From Roseomonas sp. (GTDB lineage Bacteria; Pseudomonadota; Alphaproteobacteria; Acetobacterales; Acetobacteraceae): DNA of 64,000 bases. The notes beneath the pieces are model-generated. The model was not told where the DNA came from, did not search any database, and saw only the letters and a program-made list of their open reading frames with translations. Positions within the stretch are counted from its first letter, which is position 1, and the number at the start of each line of letters is the position of its first letter. Shown here piece by piece: positions 34,560 to 44,991 of this stretch. The stretch lies in contig JAPSLO010000012.1 in NCBI GenBank assembly GCA_031180725.1, forward strand, positions 1 to 64,000, written 5' to 3'. The translations under genes were made by a program, and so were the position numbers.

Positions 34560-35906
34560 ATGACGACGCCACGCATCCGCCCCCGAGAACGCGACACCAT
34601 CATCCAGGCCCTGGCGGCGGGTGTGGTGCCGCGCGTCGGCCTGCAACACATCGCCGTCGGCCGTTCGCGCGAGGTCCAGGCGCTCATCCGAGATATCGAC
34701 CGCATCGCCGACGGGGGCGCCGCAATGCGCTTCGTCATCGGCGAGTACGGGGCCGGGAAGAGCTTCTTCCTTACCCTGGTTCGCCTGGTCGCTCTGGAGA
34801 AGAAGCTGGTCACCGTCCACGCCGACCTCGGCCCCGACCGGCGCCTGCACGCCAGCGGCGGCCAGGCGCGGGCCTTGTACGCGGAGGCCGTTCGCAACTT
34901 AGCCACCCGTGCCAAGCCTGAGGGTGGCGCGCTCGCCAGCGTCCTGGAGCGCTTCGTAGCCGACCTCATCAAGGATGCGGGGGAGCGGTCCGTGCCCGTC
35001 CGCAAGGTGCTGGAGGAGCGGCTGGCCCATCTCCAGGAGGGCGTGGGCGGCTACGACTTCGCGACCGTCGTCGAGGCCTACTGGCGCGGCGGCGAGGACG
35101 GCAATGAGGAGCTCAAGGCGAACGCCCTGCGGTGGCTGCGCGGCGAGTTCTCGACCAAGACCGAGGCGCGCCAGGCGCTGGGCGTCAGGAACATCCTTGG
35201 AGACCACGACTTCTACGAGGGCCTGAAGCTCATGGCGGCGCTGGCTCGCCTGGCTGGCTACGGCGGCCTGCTGGTCGTGCTCGACGAGATGGTCAATCTC
35301 TACAAGCTCCAGAGCAAGCAGGCGCGTGATCAGAACTACGAGCAGATCCTGTCCGTCCTGAACGACGTCCTGCAGGGCAACACCTCCGGCATCGGCTTCG
35401 TCTGCGGCGGCACCCCGGAGTTCCTGACGGACACCCGACGAGGGCTCTTTAGCTACGCGGCCCTGCAGTCGCGGCTGTCCGAGAACTCCTTCGCGAAGGA
35501 TGGCCTGGTGGACATGTCCGGCCCGGTCCTCCGGCTTGCCAGCCTGACGCCGGAGGAACTGCTGGTCCTGCTCGGCAATGTGCGGCGCGTCTTCGCGGGC
35601 GGCGACCCGGACAAGCACCTCGTGCCCGACGAGGCGCTGCACGCCTTCATGGTCCACTGCAACGAGCGCATCGGCGAGGCCTACTTCCGGACCCCGCGCA
35701 ACACGGTGAAGGCGTTCTGTCAGATGCTCAGCGTGCTGGAGCAGAACTCCGGCACCGACTGGCAGGCTCTCCTCGGCGGCGTCCAGGTCACGCCCGATGT
35801 GCCAGAGCCGGACGGCGCCGACATCCCGGAGGACGGGTCCGGCGCAGGCGAAACCGCGGGCGGCAGCGGAACAGGGGACGAGGAGCTTGCCACCTTCAAG
35901 CTCTGA
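34560..35906 (+). CDS. BrxD-type ATP-binding protein (DUF2791)
   Basis: A 448-residue P-loop protein with Walker A GEYGAGKS at residues 61-68 and Walker B LLVVLDEM at 237-244. The segments RPRERDTIIQALAAGVVPRV at the N-terminus and FVCGGTPEFLTDTRRGLFSY after Walker B fit the DUF2791 family, named BrxD in type 2 BREX. The acidic Gly-rich tail (about 405-440) is disordered. Its last codons overlap the helicase start region by about 20 bases. Predicted to load or power the partner helicase on DNA in an ATP-dependent step. Confidence 0.87.
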   Translation: MTTPRIRPRERDTIIQALAAGVVPRVGLQHIAVGRSREVQALIRDIDRIADGGAAMRFVIGEYGAGKSFFLTLVRLVALEKKLVTVHADLGPDRRLHASGGQARALYAEAVRNLATRAKPEGGALASVLERFVADLIKDAGERSVPVRKVLEERLAHLQEGVGGYDFATVVEAYWRGGEDGNEELKANALRWLRGEFSTKTEARQALGVRNILGDHDFYEGLKLMAALARLAGYGGLLVVLDEMVNLYKLQSKQARDQNYEQILSVLNDVLQGNTSGIGFVCGGTPEFLTDTRRGLFSYAALQSRLSENSFAKDGLVDMSGPVLRLASLTPEELLVLLGNVRRVFAGGDPDKHLVPDEALHAFMVHCNERIGEAYFRTPRNTVKAFCQMLSVLEQNSGTDWQALLGGVQVTPDVPEPDGADIPEDGSGAGETAGGSGTGDEELATFKL

Positions 35907-38145
35907 GGCCGCCGTCATCGCTCCTGAAAAGGCCTACGACGCCCTGCACCCGGAGATACGGAAGTGGATCCGGGAGCAGCAGTGGACGGGTCTTCGGCCG
36001 GTTCAGGCCGAGGCGACGGCTGCCATCCTGGGCTCCAGCGGCGACGTCCTCATCTCGGCGGGCACGGCGGCCGGGAAGACCGAGGCGGCGTTCCTGCCCG
36101 CCCTGACTGAGGCTGCCGGTGACGGCGGCGACGGCCTCAGCATCCTCTACGTCGCGCCCCTGAAGGCGCTGATCAACGACCAGTTCGGGCGGCTGACGAC
36201 GCTCTGCGAGCGGCTGGAGCTCCCGGTGGTCCGCTGGCACGGCGACGCACCGCAGGCGGCCAAGGCGAGGCTCCTCGCCAAGCCGCGCGGCATCGCGCTC
36301 ATCACGCCGGAGTCCATCGAGGCGATGTTCGTGCGCCGGGCCGCCGCGGTGCGGGCGCTATTCGGCAGGTTGCGCTTCATCATCGTCGATGAGGTCCACG
36401 CGTTCCTGGGCGGTGTGCGCGGCACCCACTTGGCTTCCCTGCTCCGGCGGATCGACGCCCTGGCGAAGGCGCCCGCGCGCCGCATCGGGCTTTCGGCGAC
36501 CCTGGGCGACCCTCAGATGGCGGCGGCCTGGCTCCGTCCGGGCGCCCCGGATGGCGTCCGGCTCATCGTCGCCGAGGGAGGCGCGGAGCTACAGCTCCAG
36601 GTGCGCGGCTATCTCGTCCCCGACGAGCGCGCTTCCCCGGCCGAGCCGGAGAACGGCTCGGCGGCACCGACTGGGCTCGATGCGGTCGCGAACCACCTGT
36701 TCGCGCGCCTGCGTGGCACCAACAATCTCGTCTTCGGCGGCTCGCGCCAGCGCGTCGAGGCTCTGGCGGACCGGCTGCGTCGCCGCTGCGACCGCGAGGG
36801 CGTCCCGAACGAGTTCTTCCCCCACCACGGCAACCTGTCGAAGGAGCTGCGCGAGGAGCTGGAGCTTCGGCTGAAGGAGAACAGGCTGCCCACGACGGCC
36901 GTGTGCACCTCGACGCTGGAGCTCGGCATCGACATCGGCTCCGTGCGCTCCGTGGCCCAGGTCGGCGCGCCGCGCTCGCTGTCCGCGCTGCGGCAGCGCC
37001 TCGGTCGCTCGGGCCGACGCAAGGGCACGCCGTCCATCCTGCGGATCTACGTGCTCGAGGACGAACTGCCCCCCGACCCGGACCCACTCGACGAGATGAG
37101 GCCCGCCGTCGTGATGGCGGTGGCGGCCGTGCGGCTGCTCCTCGCGAAGTTCATCGAGCCGCCCGGCGGCGGCCAGGGGACCGCGACGGCCCTGCTGCAC
37201 CAGAGCCTGTCCGTTATCGCCGAGCGCGGAGGCGCGCGGGCGGACGCCCTATACCGGACGCTGTGCGGGCCCGGACCGTTCGCCTCGGTGTCGCCCGCGC
37301 TTTTCAGCCGCCTGCTGCGCGGCATGGGCTCGCCCGAGGCGCGGCTCATCGAGCAGGCGCCGGACGGGCTGCTGATGCTCGGGGAGGTGGGCGAGAAGGT
37401 TGTCGGCTCGCGTGACTTCTACGCCCTGTTCGAGAGCAGCGAGGAGTGGCGTCTCGTGAACGGGGGGCGGGCGCTCGGCACTATCCCGCTGAACAACCCC
37501 GTGGGGCCCGACCACCTACTGGTCTTCGCCGGTCGCCGCTGGGTGGTGCTCTCCATCGATGAGCGGGCCCGGGTCATCGAGGTGGCCCCGCACCGCGGCG
37601 GATCCATTCCCACCTTCGAACGCGGTTCCGTGGAGCCCATCCACGATCGCCTGGCCGCGGAGATGCTGGGCGTCTATCGCGAAGCCGAGGTGCCCGCCTG
37701 GCTGGACCCGGTGGCGGCGGACCTGCTCAGCCAGGGACGTGCGGCCTTCCGGCGCCACGGAGCCGACCGTGCCCGAATCCTGGAGCACGGCCGGGAGACG
37801 CACTTGCTGACGTGGCGTGGCACCCGGCTCAACGGCCTCTTGGCAGCCGCGCTGACCCGGCCCGGACTGCGTTGCGAGGCACACGACCTTGGCGTGTCGG
37901 CCATCCTGGAGCATGGCGAGGAGGGTGAGGCACCTCCGGACCTGCGGACCGCCCTGGAGGCCCTTGCCTCTGAGCCTCCGGACGTCACGGACTTGGCGGC
38001 GCGGCTGGGGGGCGTCGCGACCGCGAAGTTCGACACCCTTGTTCCCGTGGATGTGCTGAGGGAGTTCTGGGCGGCGGGCAACGCTGCGGGGGTCGCGCTC
38101 CTGCCGGAGGCGGCCAGCAGCCTTCTTGCCGCGGATCAAGTGTAG
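35887..38145 (+). CDS. Lhr/BrxHI-like superfamily 2 helicase
   Basis: About 752 residues; the TTG at 35887 is the nearest in-frame start, overlapping the ATPase gene. Motif Q-like WTGLRPVQ precedes Walker A SAGTAAGKT (57-65). DEVH lies at 168-171, SATLGD near 197 and RLGRSGRRKG near 375. The long C-terminal region after the two RecA-like folds matches Lhr-type DNA helicases. An Lhr-like helicase directly after BrxD is the brxD-brxHI pair of type 2 BREX, but the pgl genes are absent here. Likely translocates on invading or damaged DNA. The start is uncertain because the AGGAG lies only one base from the TTG. Confidence 0.87.
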   Translation: MPPSSSEAAVIAPEKAYDALHPEIRKWIREQQWTGLRPVQAEATAAILGSSGDVLISAGTAAGKTEAAFLPALTEAAGDGGDGLSILYVAPLKALINDQFGRLTTLCERLELPVVRWHGDAPQAAKARLLAKPRGIALITPESIEAMFVRRAAAVRALFGRLRFIIVDEVHAFLGGVRGTHLASLLRRIDALAKAPARRIGLSATLGDPQMAAAWLRPGAPDGVRLIVAEGGAELQLQVRGYLVPDERASPAEPENGSAAPTGLDAVANHLFARLRGTNNLVFGGSRQRVEALADRLRRRCDREGVPNEFFPHHGNLSKELREELELRLKENRLPTTAVCTSTLELGIDIGSVRSVAQVGAPRSLSALRQRLGRSGRRKGTPSILRIYVLEDELPPDPDPLDEMRPAVVMAVAAVRLLLAKFIEPPGGGQGTATALLHQSLSVIAERGGARADALYRTLCGPGPFASVSPALFSRLLRGMGSPEARLIEQAPDGLLMLGEVGEKVVGSRDFYALFESSEEWRLVNGGRALGTIPLNNPVGPDHLLVFAGRRWVVLSIDERARVIEVAPHRGGSIPTFERGSVEPIHDRLAAEMLGVYREAEVPAWLDPVAADLLSQGRAAFRRHGADRARILEHGRETHLLTWRGTRLNGLLAAALTRPGLRCEAHDLGVSAILEHGEEGEAPPDLRTALEALASEPPDVTDLAARLGGVATAKFDTLVPVDVLREFWAAGNAAGVALLPEAASSLLAADQV

Positions 38146-38624
<479 letters not shown>

Positions 38625-38898
38625 GTGGCGGGACGGCGCGATATAGAAGAGGGACGGCCGGCATGCAACCGCGTGGACGCGCTGCGGGGACGTTGACTCC
38701 CGCGGGGTCCGGCCGCTATACGCCCCGGCCTCCGGCAGGCCCCACGGCCGCCGGTGGTTGCGTTTGACCCCGCCGAGACCCATTCTTTGGGCCAGCGAGG
38801 CCAAGCGCCGCCACCAGACTCCACCGGGCCGAAGCTCCGCAAGGGCGCCGGCCCAGCACTGTTACCAAGTACCGGACCCCGAAAGCCCGAGCGCGACC

Positions 38899-39216
38899 AT
38901 GACCTACGCAGTGATCCGCACCGGCGGCAAGCAGTATCGCGTCACGCCCGACGCCGTGCTGACCGTCGAGAAGCTCGAGGCTGAGCCCGGCGCTACCATC
39001 ACCTTCCACGACGTCCTGGCCATCGGCACCGATGCCGGCCTGACCCTCGGCGCGCCGACGGTCCCGGGCGCCCGCGTCACCGCCACGGTGGTCGAGCAGA
39101 CTCGTGGCGAGAAGGTTATCATCTTCAAGAAGCGCCGCCGGCAGAACAGCCGCCGGAAGAACGGCCACCGCCAGCACCAGACGGTGCTGAAGATCGCTGA
39201 GATCGCGGCGGCCTGA
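38899..39216 (+). CDS. rplU: 50S ribosomal protein L21
   Basis: A 105-residue protein starting [15 protein letters not shown], the signature N-terminus of bacterial L21, and containing [19 protein letters not shown], the conserved basic 23S rRNA-binding loop. It has the family's usual length (about 103). The next gene is rpmA (L27), 24 bases on, the near-universal rplU-rpmA-obgE order. Frame upstream of 38899 is open but unlike L21. Confidence 0.97.
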   Translation: MTYAVIRTGGKQYRVTPDAVLTVEKLEAEPGATITFHDVLAIGTDAGLTLGAPTVPGARVTATVVEQTRGEKVIIFKKRRRQNSRRKNGHRQHQTVLKIAEIAAA

Positions 39217-39240
39217 CGCTAGACACGGGAGCACCCCACC

Positions 39241-39510
39241 ATGGCACACAAGAAGGCAGGCGGCTCCTCGCGCAACGGGCGCGATTCCGCCGGCAAGCGC
39301 CTCGGCGTGAAGCGCTCGGGCGGCCAGGCCGTGAAGGCCGGCAACATCATCGTCACCCAGCGCGGCACCAAGATGCGCCCCGGCGCCAATGTGCTCGTCG
39401 GCCGCACGCACTCGCTGCATGCCACGGTGGACGGCACCGTGAAGTACGAGCGCAAGGCCGAAGGCCGGGTGCACGTTTCCGTCGTGCCGCTACCCGCTGC
39501 GGCCGAGTAG
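39241..39510 (+). CDS. rpmA: 50S ribosomal protein L27
   Basis: An 89-residue protein beginning [20 protein letters not shown], the conserved L27 N-terminus that reaches the peptidyl-transferase centre, followed by [20 protein letters not shown]. The size is standard. It lies downstream of rplU in the same operon and before obgE, and is followed by an intrinsic terminator. Confidence 0.97.
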   Translation: MAHKKAGGSSRNGRDSAGKRLGVKRSGGQAVKAGNIIVTQRGTKMRPGANVLVGRTHSLHATVDGTVKYERKAEGRVHVSVVPLPAAAE

Positions 39511-39553
39511 GCCGCAGCCGAATCATAAGGATCGCCTCTCCGCAGGGGCACGG

Positions 39554-39579
39554 AACGGGGGCCGCAAGGCCCCCGTTTT
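39554..39579 (+). terminator. intrinsic terminator after rpmA
   Basis: A GC stem CGGGGGCC with GGCCCCCG around a GCAA tetraloop (39556-39575), extended by two A-T pairs on each side, is followed by a TTTT run. Placed 44 bases after the rpmA stop; obgE follows, so it may attenuate rather than end the transcript. Confidence 0.75.
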
Positions 39580-39613
39580 GCGTTCCCGGGTGCGCGTTCC
39601 GGGGACACCATGA

Positions 39614-40618
<1,005 letters not shown>

Positions 40619-40626
40619 TCCAGCTC

Positions 40627-40645
40627 GCCGGCGGAGGCCGGCTTT
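40627..40645 (+). terminator. predicted terminator after obgE
   Basis: GCCGGC (40627-40632) pairs with GCCGGC (40637-40642) around a 4-base loop, followed by TTT. It starts 9 bases after the obgE stop, consistent with ending the rplU-rpmA-obgE transcript before the inserted GH16 gene. Confidence 0.6.
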
Positions 40646-40829
40646 CGCATCGATTGTGACCGGATCTGGGCGAAAACGTCCGGGTTGAGGCTGTTTGGGC
40701 CTCCTCCAAACCGCTGATATCCAAAGATACTGAATATCGGATACAATTTCTCTTTACACTCGCCCCTGAGTTGTGGCTATCACGCCCCTGTGAGCGCCTC
40801 ACGGCGCCGTGACACAGGCAGGGCTGATC

Positions 40830-42497
40830 ATGGGCACCTACAACGACGCGAACCCGAACGGTCTCGACATGACGGGCTGGAACACCGTCTTCTTCGACGG
40901 GTTCAATGGCACGCAGCTGGACTGGACGGAGTGGCCGATCAGCTACGGCGGCTCGATGTACTGGAACAACGCGTTCTGGTGGGATCCGGGCCAGGTCACG
41001 GTCGGCAATGGCGAGCTGACGATCGGGATGGACAAGCAGTCAGACGGCATCTGGACGACCGGCGGCGTTACCACCATGCCGTATGAAGGCGCGCCGGAAG
41101 GTCACGGCTTCACCTTCACCTATGGCCGCGTCGAGATCCGCGCCAAAGCCAGTGCGGATGTGGAGGGCGCCGGGCCCTGCTTCCTGCTGTGGCCGGCCGA
41201 CAATTCCTGGCCGCCGGAGATCGACATTCTGGAGACGCCCAAGGGCGGTGACGGCATGTTCACCAACCATTGGCGCGGCCCAAACGGCGAGGATTGGTAC
41301 GCGTCTCAGTACTACGACGTGGACATCACTCAGTGGCACACCTATGCGCTGGATTGGACGCCTGACAGGCTGACGCTCTACGTGGATGGCGTGAAGGTGG
41401 CCGAGACCACGGAGAACATCCCCGACATCGCGATGTCGGTCGGATTCCAGGGCCATGTCGGCCAGGAATGGGATGGCTGGTACGGCAACCCGAACGACAC
41501 GAATGTCAGCAGCCTCGACATCAGCGTCGATTGGGTCCGCGTGTCCCAGTACGACGGCAACTCGACTCCCCAGGAGCCTCAGGAGCCTGAGCCGCAGGAG
41601 CCTGGTGCGGGGAAGGTGCTGACTGGCACGGCGGGTGATGACGTGCTGAAGGGTGGCGCGAAGGCGGACAGCCTGTCTGGGCTTGGCGGGCAGGACAAGG
41701 TGCTGGGCTATGGCGGCACCGACACGCTCATCGGTGGCAATGGGCACGATACGCTGCTGGGCGGTGGCGGCGGCGACGTCCTGCAGGGCGGCGCGGGCAA
41801 CGACCTGCTGCGCGGCCAGGCCGGCGATGACGTGATCACCACCGGCGGGGGGGCGGACCGCGTGCAGTTCGGCCGCGGCGCCGGGCATGACACGGTGACC
41901 GACTTCGCGCTGGGCACGGACAAGCTGCAGCTCGCCGGCGTCAGCACCGGCGATGTCACCGCCCGCGTTGAGACCGTCGATGGCGTGAGCGGGCTGGAGC
42001 TGACGCTGGATGACGGTTCCACCCTGTTCCTGCAGGGGCTCGGCCAGGTCACGGCGAAGCAGCTCGGCCTGTCCGGCAAGTTCGGCGGCAGCGGCGGGGG
42101 CAGCACGCCGGTCAACACTGTTACCGGCACGGCCGGGGACGATTGGCTGAAGGGCACGGCGGGCGACGACCGCCTCTCGGGCGGCGCCGGGGCGGACGAC
42201 CTGCAGGGCCTGGCCGGCAACGACACCCTGCATGGCGGCCGGGGCGACGATGGGATGATCGGTGGCGCTGGCGCCGACCTCTTTGTCTTCGCCAAGGGCG
42301 ACGGCCATGACTGGGTGGAGGACTTCCAGCTGGGCGCCGACAAGCTGCGCCTGGAAGGTGTCACGGCAGCCGAGGTGACGCAGACCATTGAAACCCGCTG
42401 GGGCTACACCGGCGTGGCGGTGGACTTCGGCTCGGACGAGATCTTCCTCGCCGGCGCCACCGCCAAGCTGGCCGCCGCCGACATGGTCTTCGCCTGA
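40830..42497 (+). CDS. secreted GH16-family glycanase with RTX calcium-binding repeats
   Basis: About 555 residues from the ATG at 40830 (an in-frame GTG at 40809 would add seven). Residues 15-250 are a glycoside hydrolase family 16 jelly roll; EIDILE at about 130-135 supplies the two catalytic Glu residues and the Asp between them. The segments TYGRVEIRAKAS and WHTYALDWTPDRLTLYVDG also fit GH16. A Pro/Glu/Gln linker follows, then two blocks of GGxGxDxL repeats (about 265-350 and 430-500), which bind calcium and mark type I secretion substrates. There is no N-terminal signal peptide, as expected for that route. The 190 bases upstream are unusually AT-rich with a TACAAT hexamer at 40742. Likely hydrolyses a beta-glucan, agar or exopolysaccharide outside the cell. 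Inserted between obgE and proB. Confidence 0.88.
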   Translation: MGTYNDANPNGLDMTGWNTVFFDGFNGTQLDWTEWPISYGGSMYWNNAFWWDPGQVTVGNGELTIGMDKQSDGIWTTGGVTTMPYEGAPEGHGFTFTYGRVEIRAKASADVEGAGPCFLLWPADNSWPPEIDILETPKGGDGMFTNHWRGPNGEDWYASQYYDVDITQWHTYALDWTPDRLTLYVDGVKVAETTENIPDIAMSVGFQGHVGQEWDGWYGNPNDTNVSSLDISVDWVRVSQYDGNSTPQEPQEPEPQEPGAGKVLTGTAGDDVLKGGAKADSLSGLGGQDKVLGYGGTDTLIGGNGHDTLLGGGGGDVLQGGAGNDLLRGQAGDDVITTGGGADRVQFGRGAGHDTVTDFALGTDKLQLAGVSTGDVTARVETVDGVSGLELTLDDGSTLFLQGLGQVTAKQLGLSGKFGGSGGGSTPVNTVTGTAGDDWLKGTAGDDRLSGGAGADDLQGLAGNDTLHGGRGDDGMIGGAGADLFVFAKGDGHDWVEDFQLGADKLRLEGVTAAEVTQTIETRWGYTGVAVDFGSDEIFLAGATAKLAAADMVFA

Positions 42498-42566
42498 GAC
42501 TGGTCTGGAACCCGGCCGGGAAGCATGGCTCCCGGCCGGGCCCGCTCTGGGCGTGACTGCGTGCCT

Positions 42567-42606
42567 GCATTATCAGGCCGGGCGATTTCGCCAGGCCTGA
42601 AAATGC
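42567..42606 (-). repeat. palindromic intergenic element, copy 1
   Basis: A 40-base palindrome with two mismatches: outer arms GCATT/AATGC, middle arms TCAGGCC/GGCCTGA and inner GGCG/CGCC around ATTT. On the minus strand it is flanked by TTAGAGCATTTTCAGG, matching the edge of copy 2 at 55463-55504. Located between the GH16 and proB genes. Confidence 0.55.
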
Positions 42607-42620
42607 TCTAAGCGCCCGCC

Positions 42621-43754
42621 ATGCCGCCTGCTGTTTCCGCCACTCCCGACCTCCGTACCGCCCGCCGCCTGGTGGTGAAGATCGGCTCCGCCCTGGTGGT
42701 GGATGAGCGGAGCGCGGCACCGCGCGAAGCCTGGTTGGTCGGCGTGGCGCAGGATGTGGCGGCGCTGCGCGCGCGGGGCACGGAGGTGATCCTGGTCTCC
42801 TCCGGCGCCATCGCGCTGGCGCGGCGCGCGCTGGGTCTGCGGCGCCAGAAGCTGCGTCTGGAGGAAAAGCAGGCAGCGGCCGCGGTGGGGCAGATCCGCT
42901 TGGCCGGCGCCTGGGCCGCGGCGCTCGGTGCGCAGGCGCTGAACGCCGCTCAGCTGCTGCTGACGCTGGAGGACAGCGAAGACCGCCGTCGCTATTTGAA
43001 CGCCCGCGCCACGCTGAACACGCTGCTCTCCCTGGGCTGCGTCCCCGTCATCAACGAGAATGACACGGTGGCAACGGCCGAGATCCGTTTCGGCGATAAT
43101 GACCGCTTGGCCGCCCGCGTGGCAGAGATGGTGGAGGCAGATGCGCTGATCCTGCTGTCCGATATCGACGGGCTCTACACCGCCGATCCGCGCAAGGACC
43201 CGGCGGCCGAGCACCTGCCCACCGTGCCGCAGATCACGGATGAGATCATGGCCATGGGGGGTGAGCCGCCGCCCGGCTATTCCTCCGGCGGGATGCGGAC
43301 CAAGCTGATCGCGGCACGCATCGCCACGGGCGCCGGCTGTGCCATGGCGATCGCGCTGGGCAAGCAGGATCGCCCGCTCAGGGCGATGGAGCAGGGCGCG
43401 CGCTGCACCTGGTTCCTGCCCGAACCCGCCGGCCGCTCCGCCCGCAAGCGCTGGATCGCGGGTAGCTTGGCGCCACTCGGATGCCTGGTGGTGGATGATG
43501 GCGCGGCACGGGCGCTGGCGCGCGGCTCCTCCCTGCTGCCGGCCGGGGTGCGGACGGTGGAAGGCCGCTTCGAGCGCGGCGACCCGGTCAGCGTGCGCAA
43601 CGAGGCCGGGCAGGAGTTGGCGCGCGGACTGGTCGCTTATGACGCGGCCGATGCCAGCCGCATTGCCGGCCACCGCAGCGAGGAGTTGGAAGCCATCTTA
43701 GGCTGGCGCGGCCGCGACGAGATTATCCACCGCGACGACCTGGTCCTGCTGTAA
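42621..43754 (+). CDS. proB: glutamate 5-kinase
   Basis: A 377-residue protein. Residues 12-260 are the amino-acid kinase fold ([57 protein letters not shown]). Residues 280-370 are a PUA domain ([20 protein letters not shown]). Catalyses the first step of proline synthesis, phosphorylating glutamate; usually feedback-inhibited by proline. proB and proA normally adjoin; here 4.3 kb of other genes separates them. Confidence 0.95.
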   Translation: MPPAVSATPDLRTARRLVVKIGSALVVDERSAAPREAWLVGVAQDVAALRARGTEVILVSSGAIALARRALGLRRQKLRLEEKQAAAAVGQIRLAGAWAAALGAQALNAAQLLLTLEDSEDRRRYLNARATLNTLLSLGCVPVINENDTVATAEIRFGDNDRLAARVAEMVEADALILLSDIDGLYTADPRKDPAAEHLPTVPQITDEIMAMGGEPPPGYSSGGMRTKLIAARIATGAGCAMAIALGKQDRPLRAMEQGARCTWFLPEPAGRSARKRWIAGSLAPLGCLVVDDGAARALARGSSLLPAGVRTVEGRFERGDPVSVRNEAGQELARGLVAYDAADASRIAGHRSEELEAILGWRGRDEIIHRDDLVLL

Positions 43755-43779
43755 GCGGCACGCCGGTTGTTGCCCCTCA

Positions 43780-44525
43780 GCCGACTTCACCTCCCTTATT
43801 CAGCGCAATCTGGCCAACCCAACGCGGCGCTTGGTTGCCGCGGGCATCCAGTATGACACCAAGCCGAACGCGCTGATCGTTGAGTCGGACGGGCCCATCC
43901 AGACGCCGCGCGGCTTCATGGGCAAGACGACCGCGGGCCAGCCCTTCAACGCATCCCACGCGCTGTTCCCCACCTTCGCCCGAAGACAAGGCATCCCGGC
44001 CGACAGCGTGCAGTGGACAATGTGGATCCCGCGTTGCGCAGCACGCTGTTCATCCGTGGCCAGGTGGATGCGGTCGCCTTCTTCACCGGCCTGACCAATT
44101 TGCAGACCGCCGGCCTGCCGCTGAACCAGATGCTCGCCTTCGTCTATGCCGAACACGGACCGCGCAGCCATGGCAACGTCATCGTGGTGAACCCCGCGCT
44201 GGCCACCCAGAGCCCGCGTGCCCTGCAGGGCTGCATCCGCGCCAGCACCCGCAGCTGGCTGGACTGCATCGACGATCCCGATGCCGGCGGCCGCGCCGTG
44301 AAGCCGCGCGGGGCCTTGGCCGACTAGGCGTTGGATGGGGGTGCGATGGTGACGCCCGACACCCGCGCCAATGGCTGGGGCGCGGCCACGCCCGCCCGCA
44401 TCGCCGCCACCATCGAGGAGACGATCAGCGCTTTCGGCCTGCAGGGCGCCTTGGCGCTGGAGGGTGTCTTCACCGGCCGCTTCCTGCCCAGCCGCGCCGA
44501 CCGCGCGATACGCGGCGCAAGGGGG
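43780..44525 (+). pseudogene. decayed ABC transporter substrate-binding protein (sulfonate/nitrate/thiamine-precursor type)
   Basis: Pieces read SLIQRNLANPTRRLVAAGIQ, IVESDGPIQTPRGFMGKTTA, FFTGLTNLQTAGLPLNQMLA and TPDTRANGWGAATPARIAAT, a continuous NMT1/THI5-like binding-protein sequence. The N-terminus is missing, the frame shifts near 44,015, and a TAG interrupts at 44325-44327 before the frame resumes. No start codon remains. It is clearly non-functional; the transporter partners are not in view. Confidence 0.75.
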
Positions 44526-44740
44526 GTGAGCGCCATCGCCCGCATCTCGGTCATCAGCTTGGCGCAGGAGGATGCCGCCGTCGCCTGGCAAATGCGCCAA
44601 GCCTGCATCGAGCACGGCTATCTTCATGTTGCCGACCACGGCATTCCGGCGCAGATGATCGCGGACCAGTTCGCCTGGGCGCTGCGGCTCACGCCCTGCA
44701 CCGCCGGCGGGCATCTGGCCGAATGTACCGCAAGACCTAA
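44526..44740 (+). pseudogene. N-terminal remnant of a 2-oxoglutarate/Fe(II) oxygenase (isopenicillin N synthase-like)
   Basis: From the GTG at 44526 the frame reads ISVISLAQEDAAVAWQMRQA then CIEHGYLHVADHGIPAQMIA, the typical start of the isopenicillin N synthase superfamily. It then loses similarity near 44,700. The catalytic HxD...H core is missing. It is joined in frame with the end of the decayed binding protein, whose stop is lost. Confidence 0.6.
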
Positions 44741-44991
44741 GGGCTGGCCACGCCTTCGCCACCTTCGTGGTGGCGGAGAAGGCGGAGGTGGAGCGCCTGG
44801 CAGTCCGCATGCGGAGCTGGGCGGCAGGGTCATCAAGGGATCCTGCCGCACTTATCACGGCGCTTGGCTGGTGGTGGCGGAGGATCCGGTGAAGGCCATG
44901 TCTTCCGGCTAAGCCGCTGGGGCTGAGAGGCCGCCATGGACGGTGGCGGCCCATCACGCCAAGCTGGCGCCGCCGCCTCGGAGAGCCGCCC

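Noticed and set aside
33057-34850. 597-codon minus-strand frame across the TerB and ATPase genes
   Set aside because: Antisense to two genes with clear domains and spanning their junction; low complexity, no motif.
34560-38145. A complete BREX locus
   Set aside because: Only brxD and brxHI-like genes are present; no PglX/BrxX methylase, PglZ/BrxZ, BrxA, BrxB or BrxC-like gene is seen.
44741-44912. Remaining open frame after the oxygenase remnant as a functional gene
   Set aside because: No start of its own and no similarity recognised; composition suggests debris, though a short HAFATFVVAEKAEVERL stretch in another frame may be a fragment of a lost gene.
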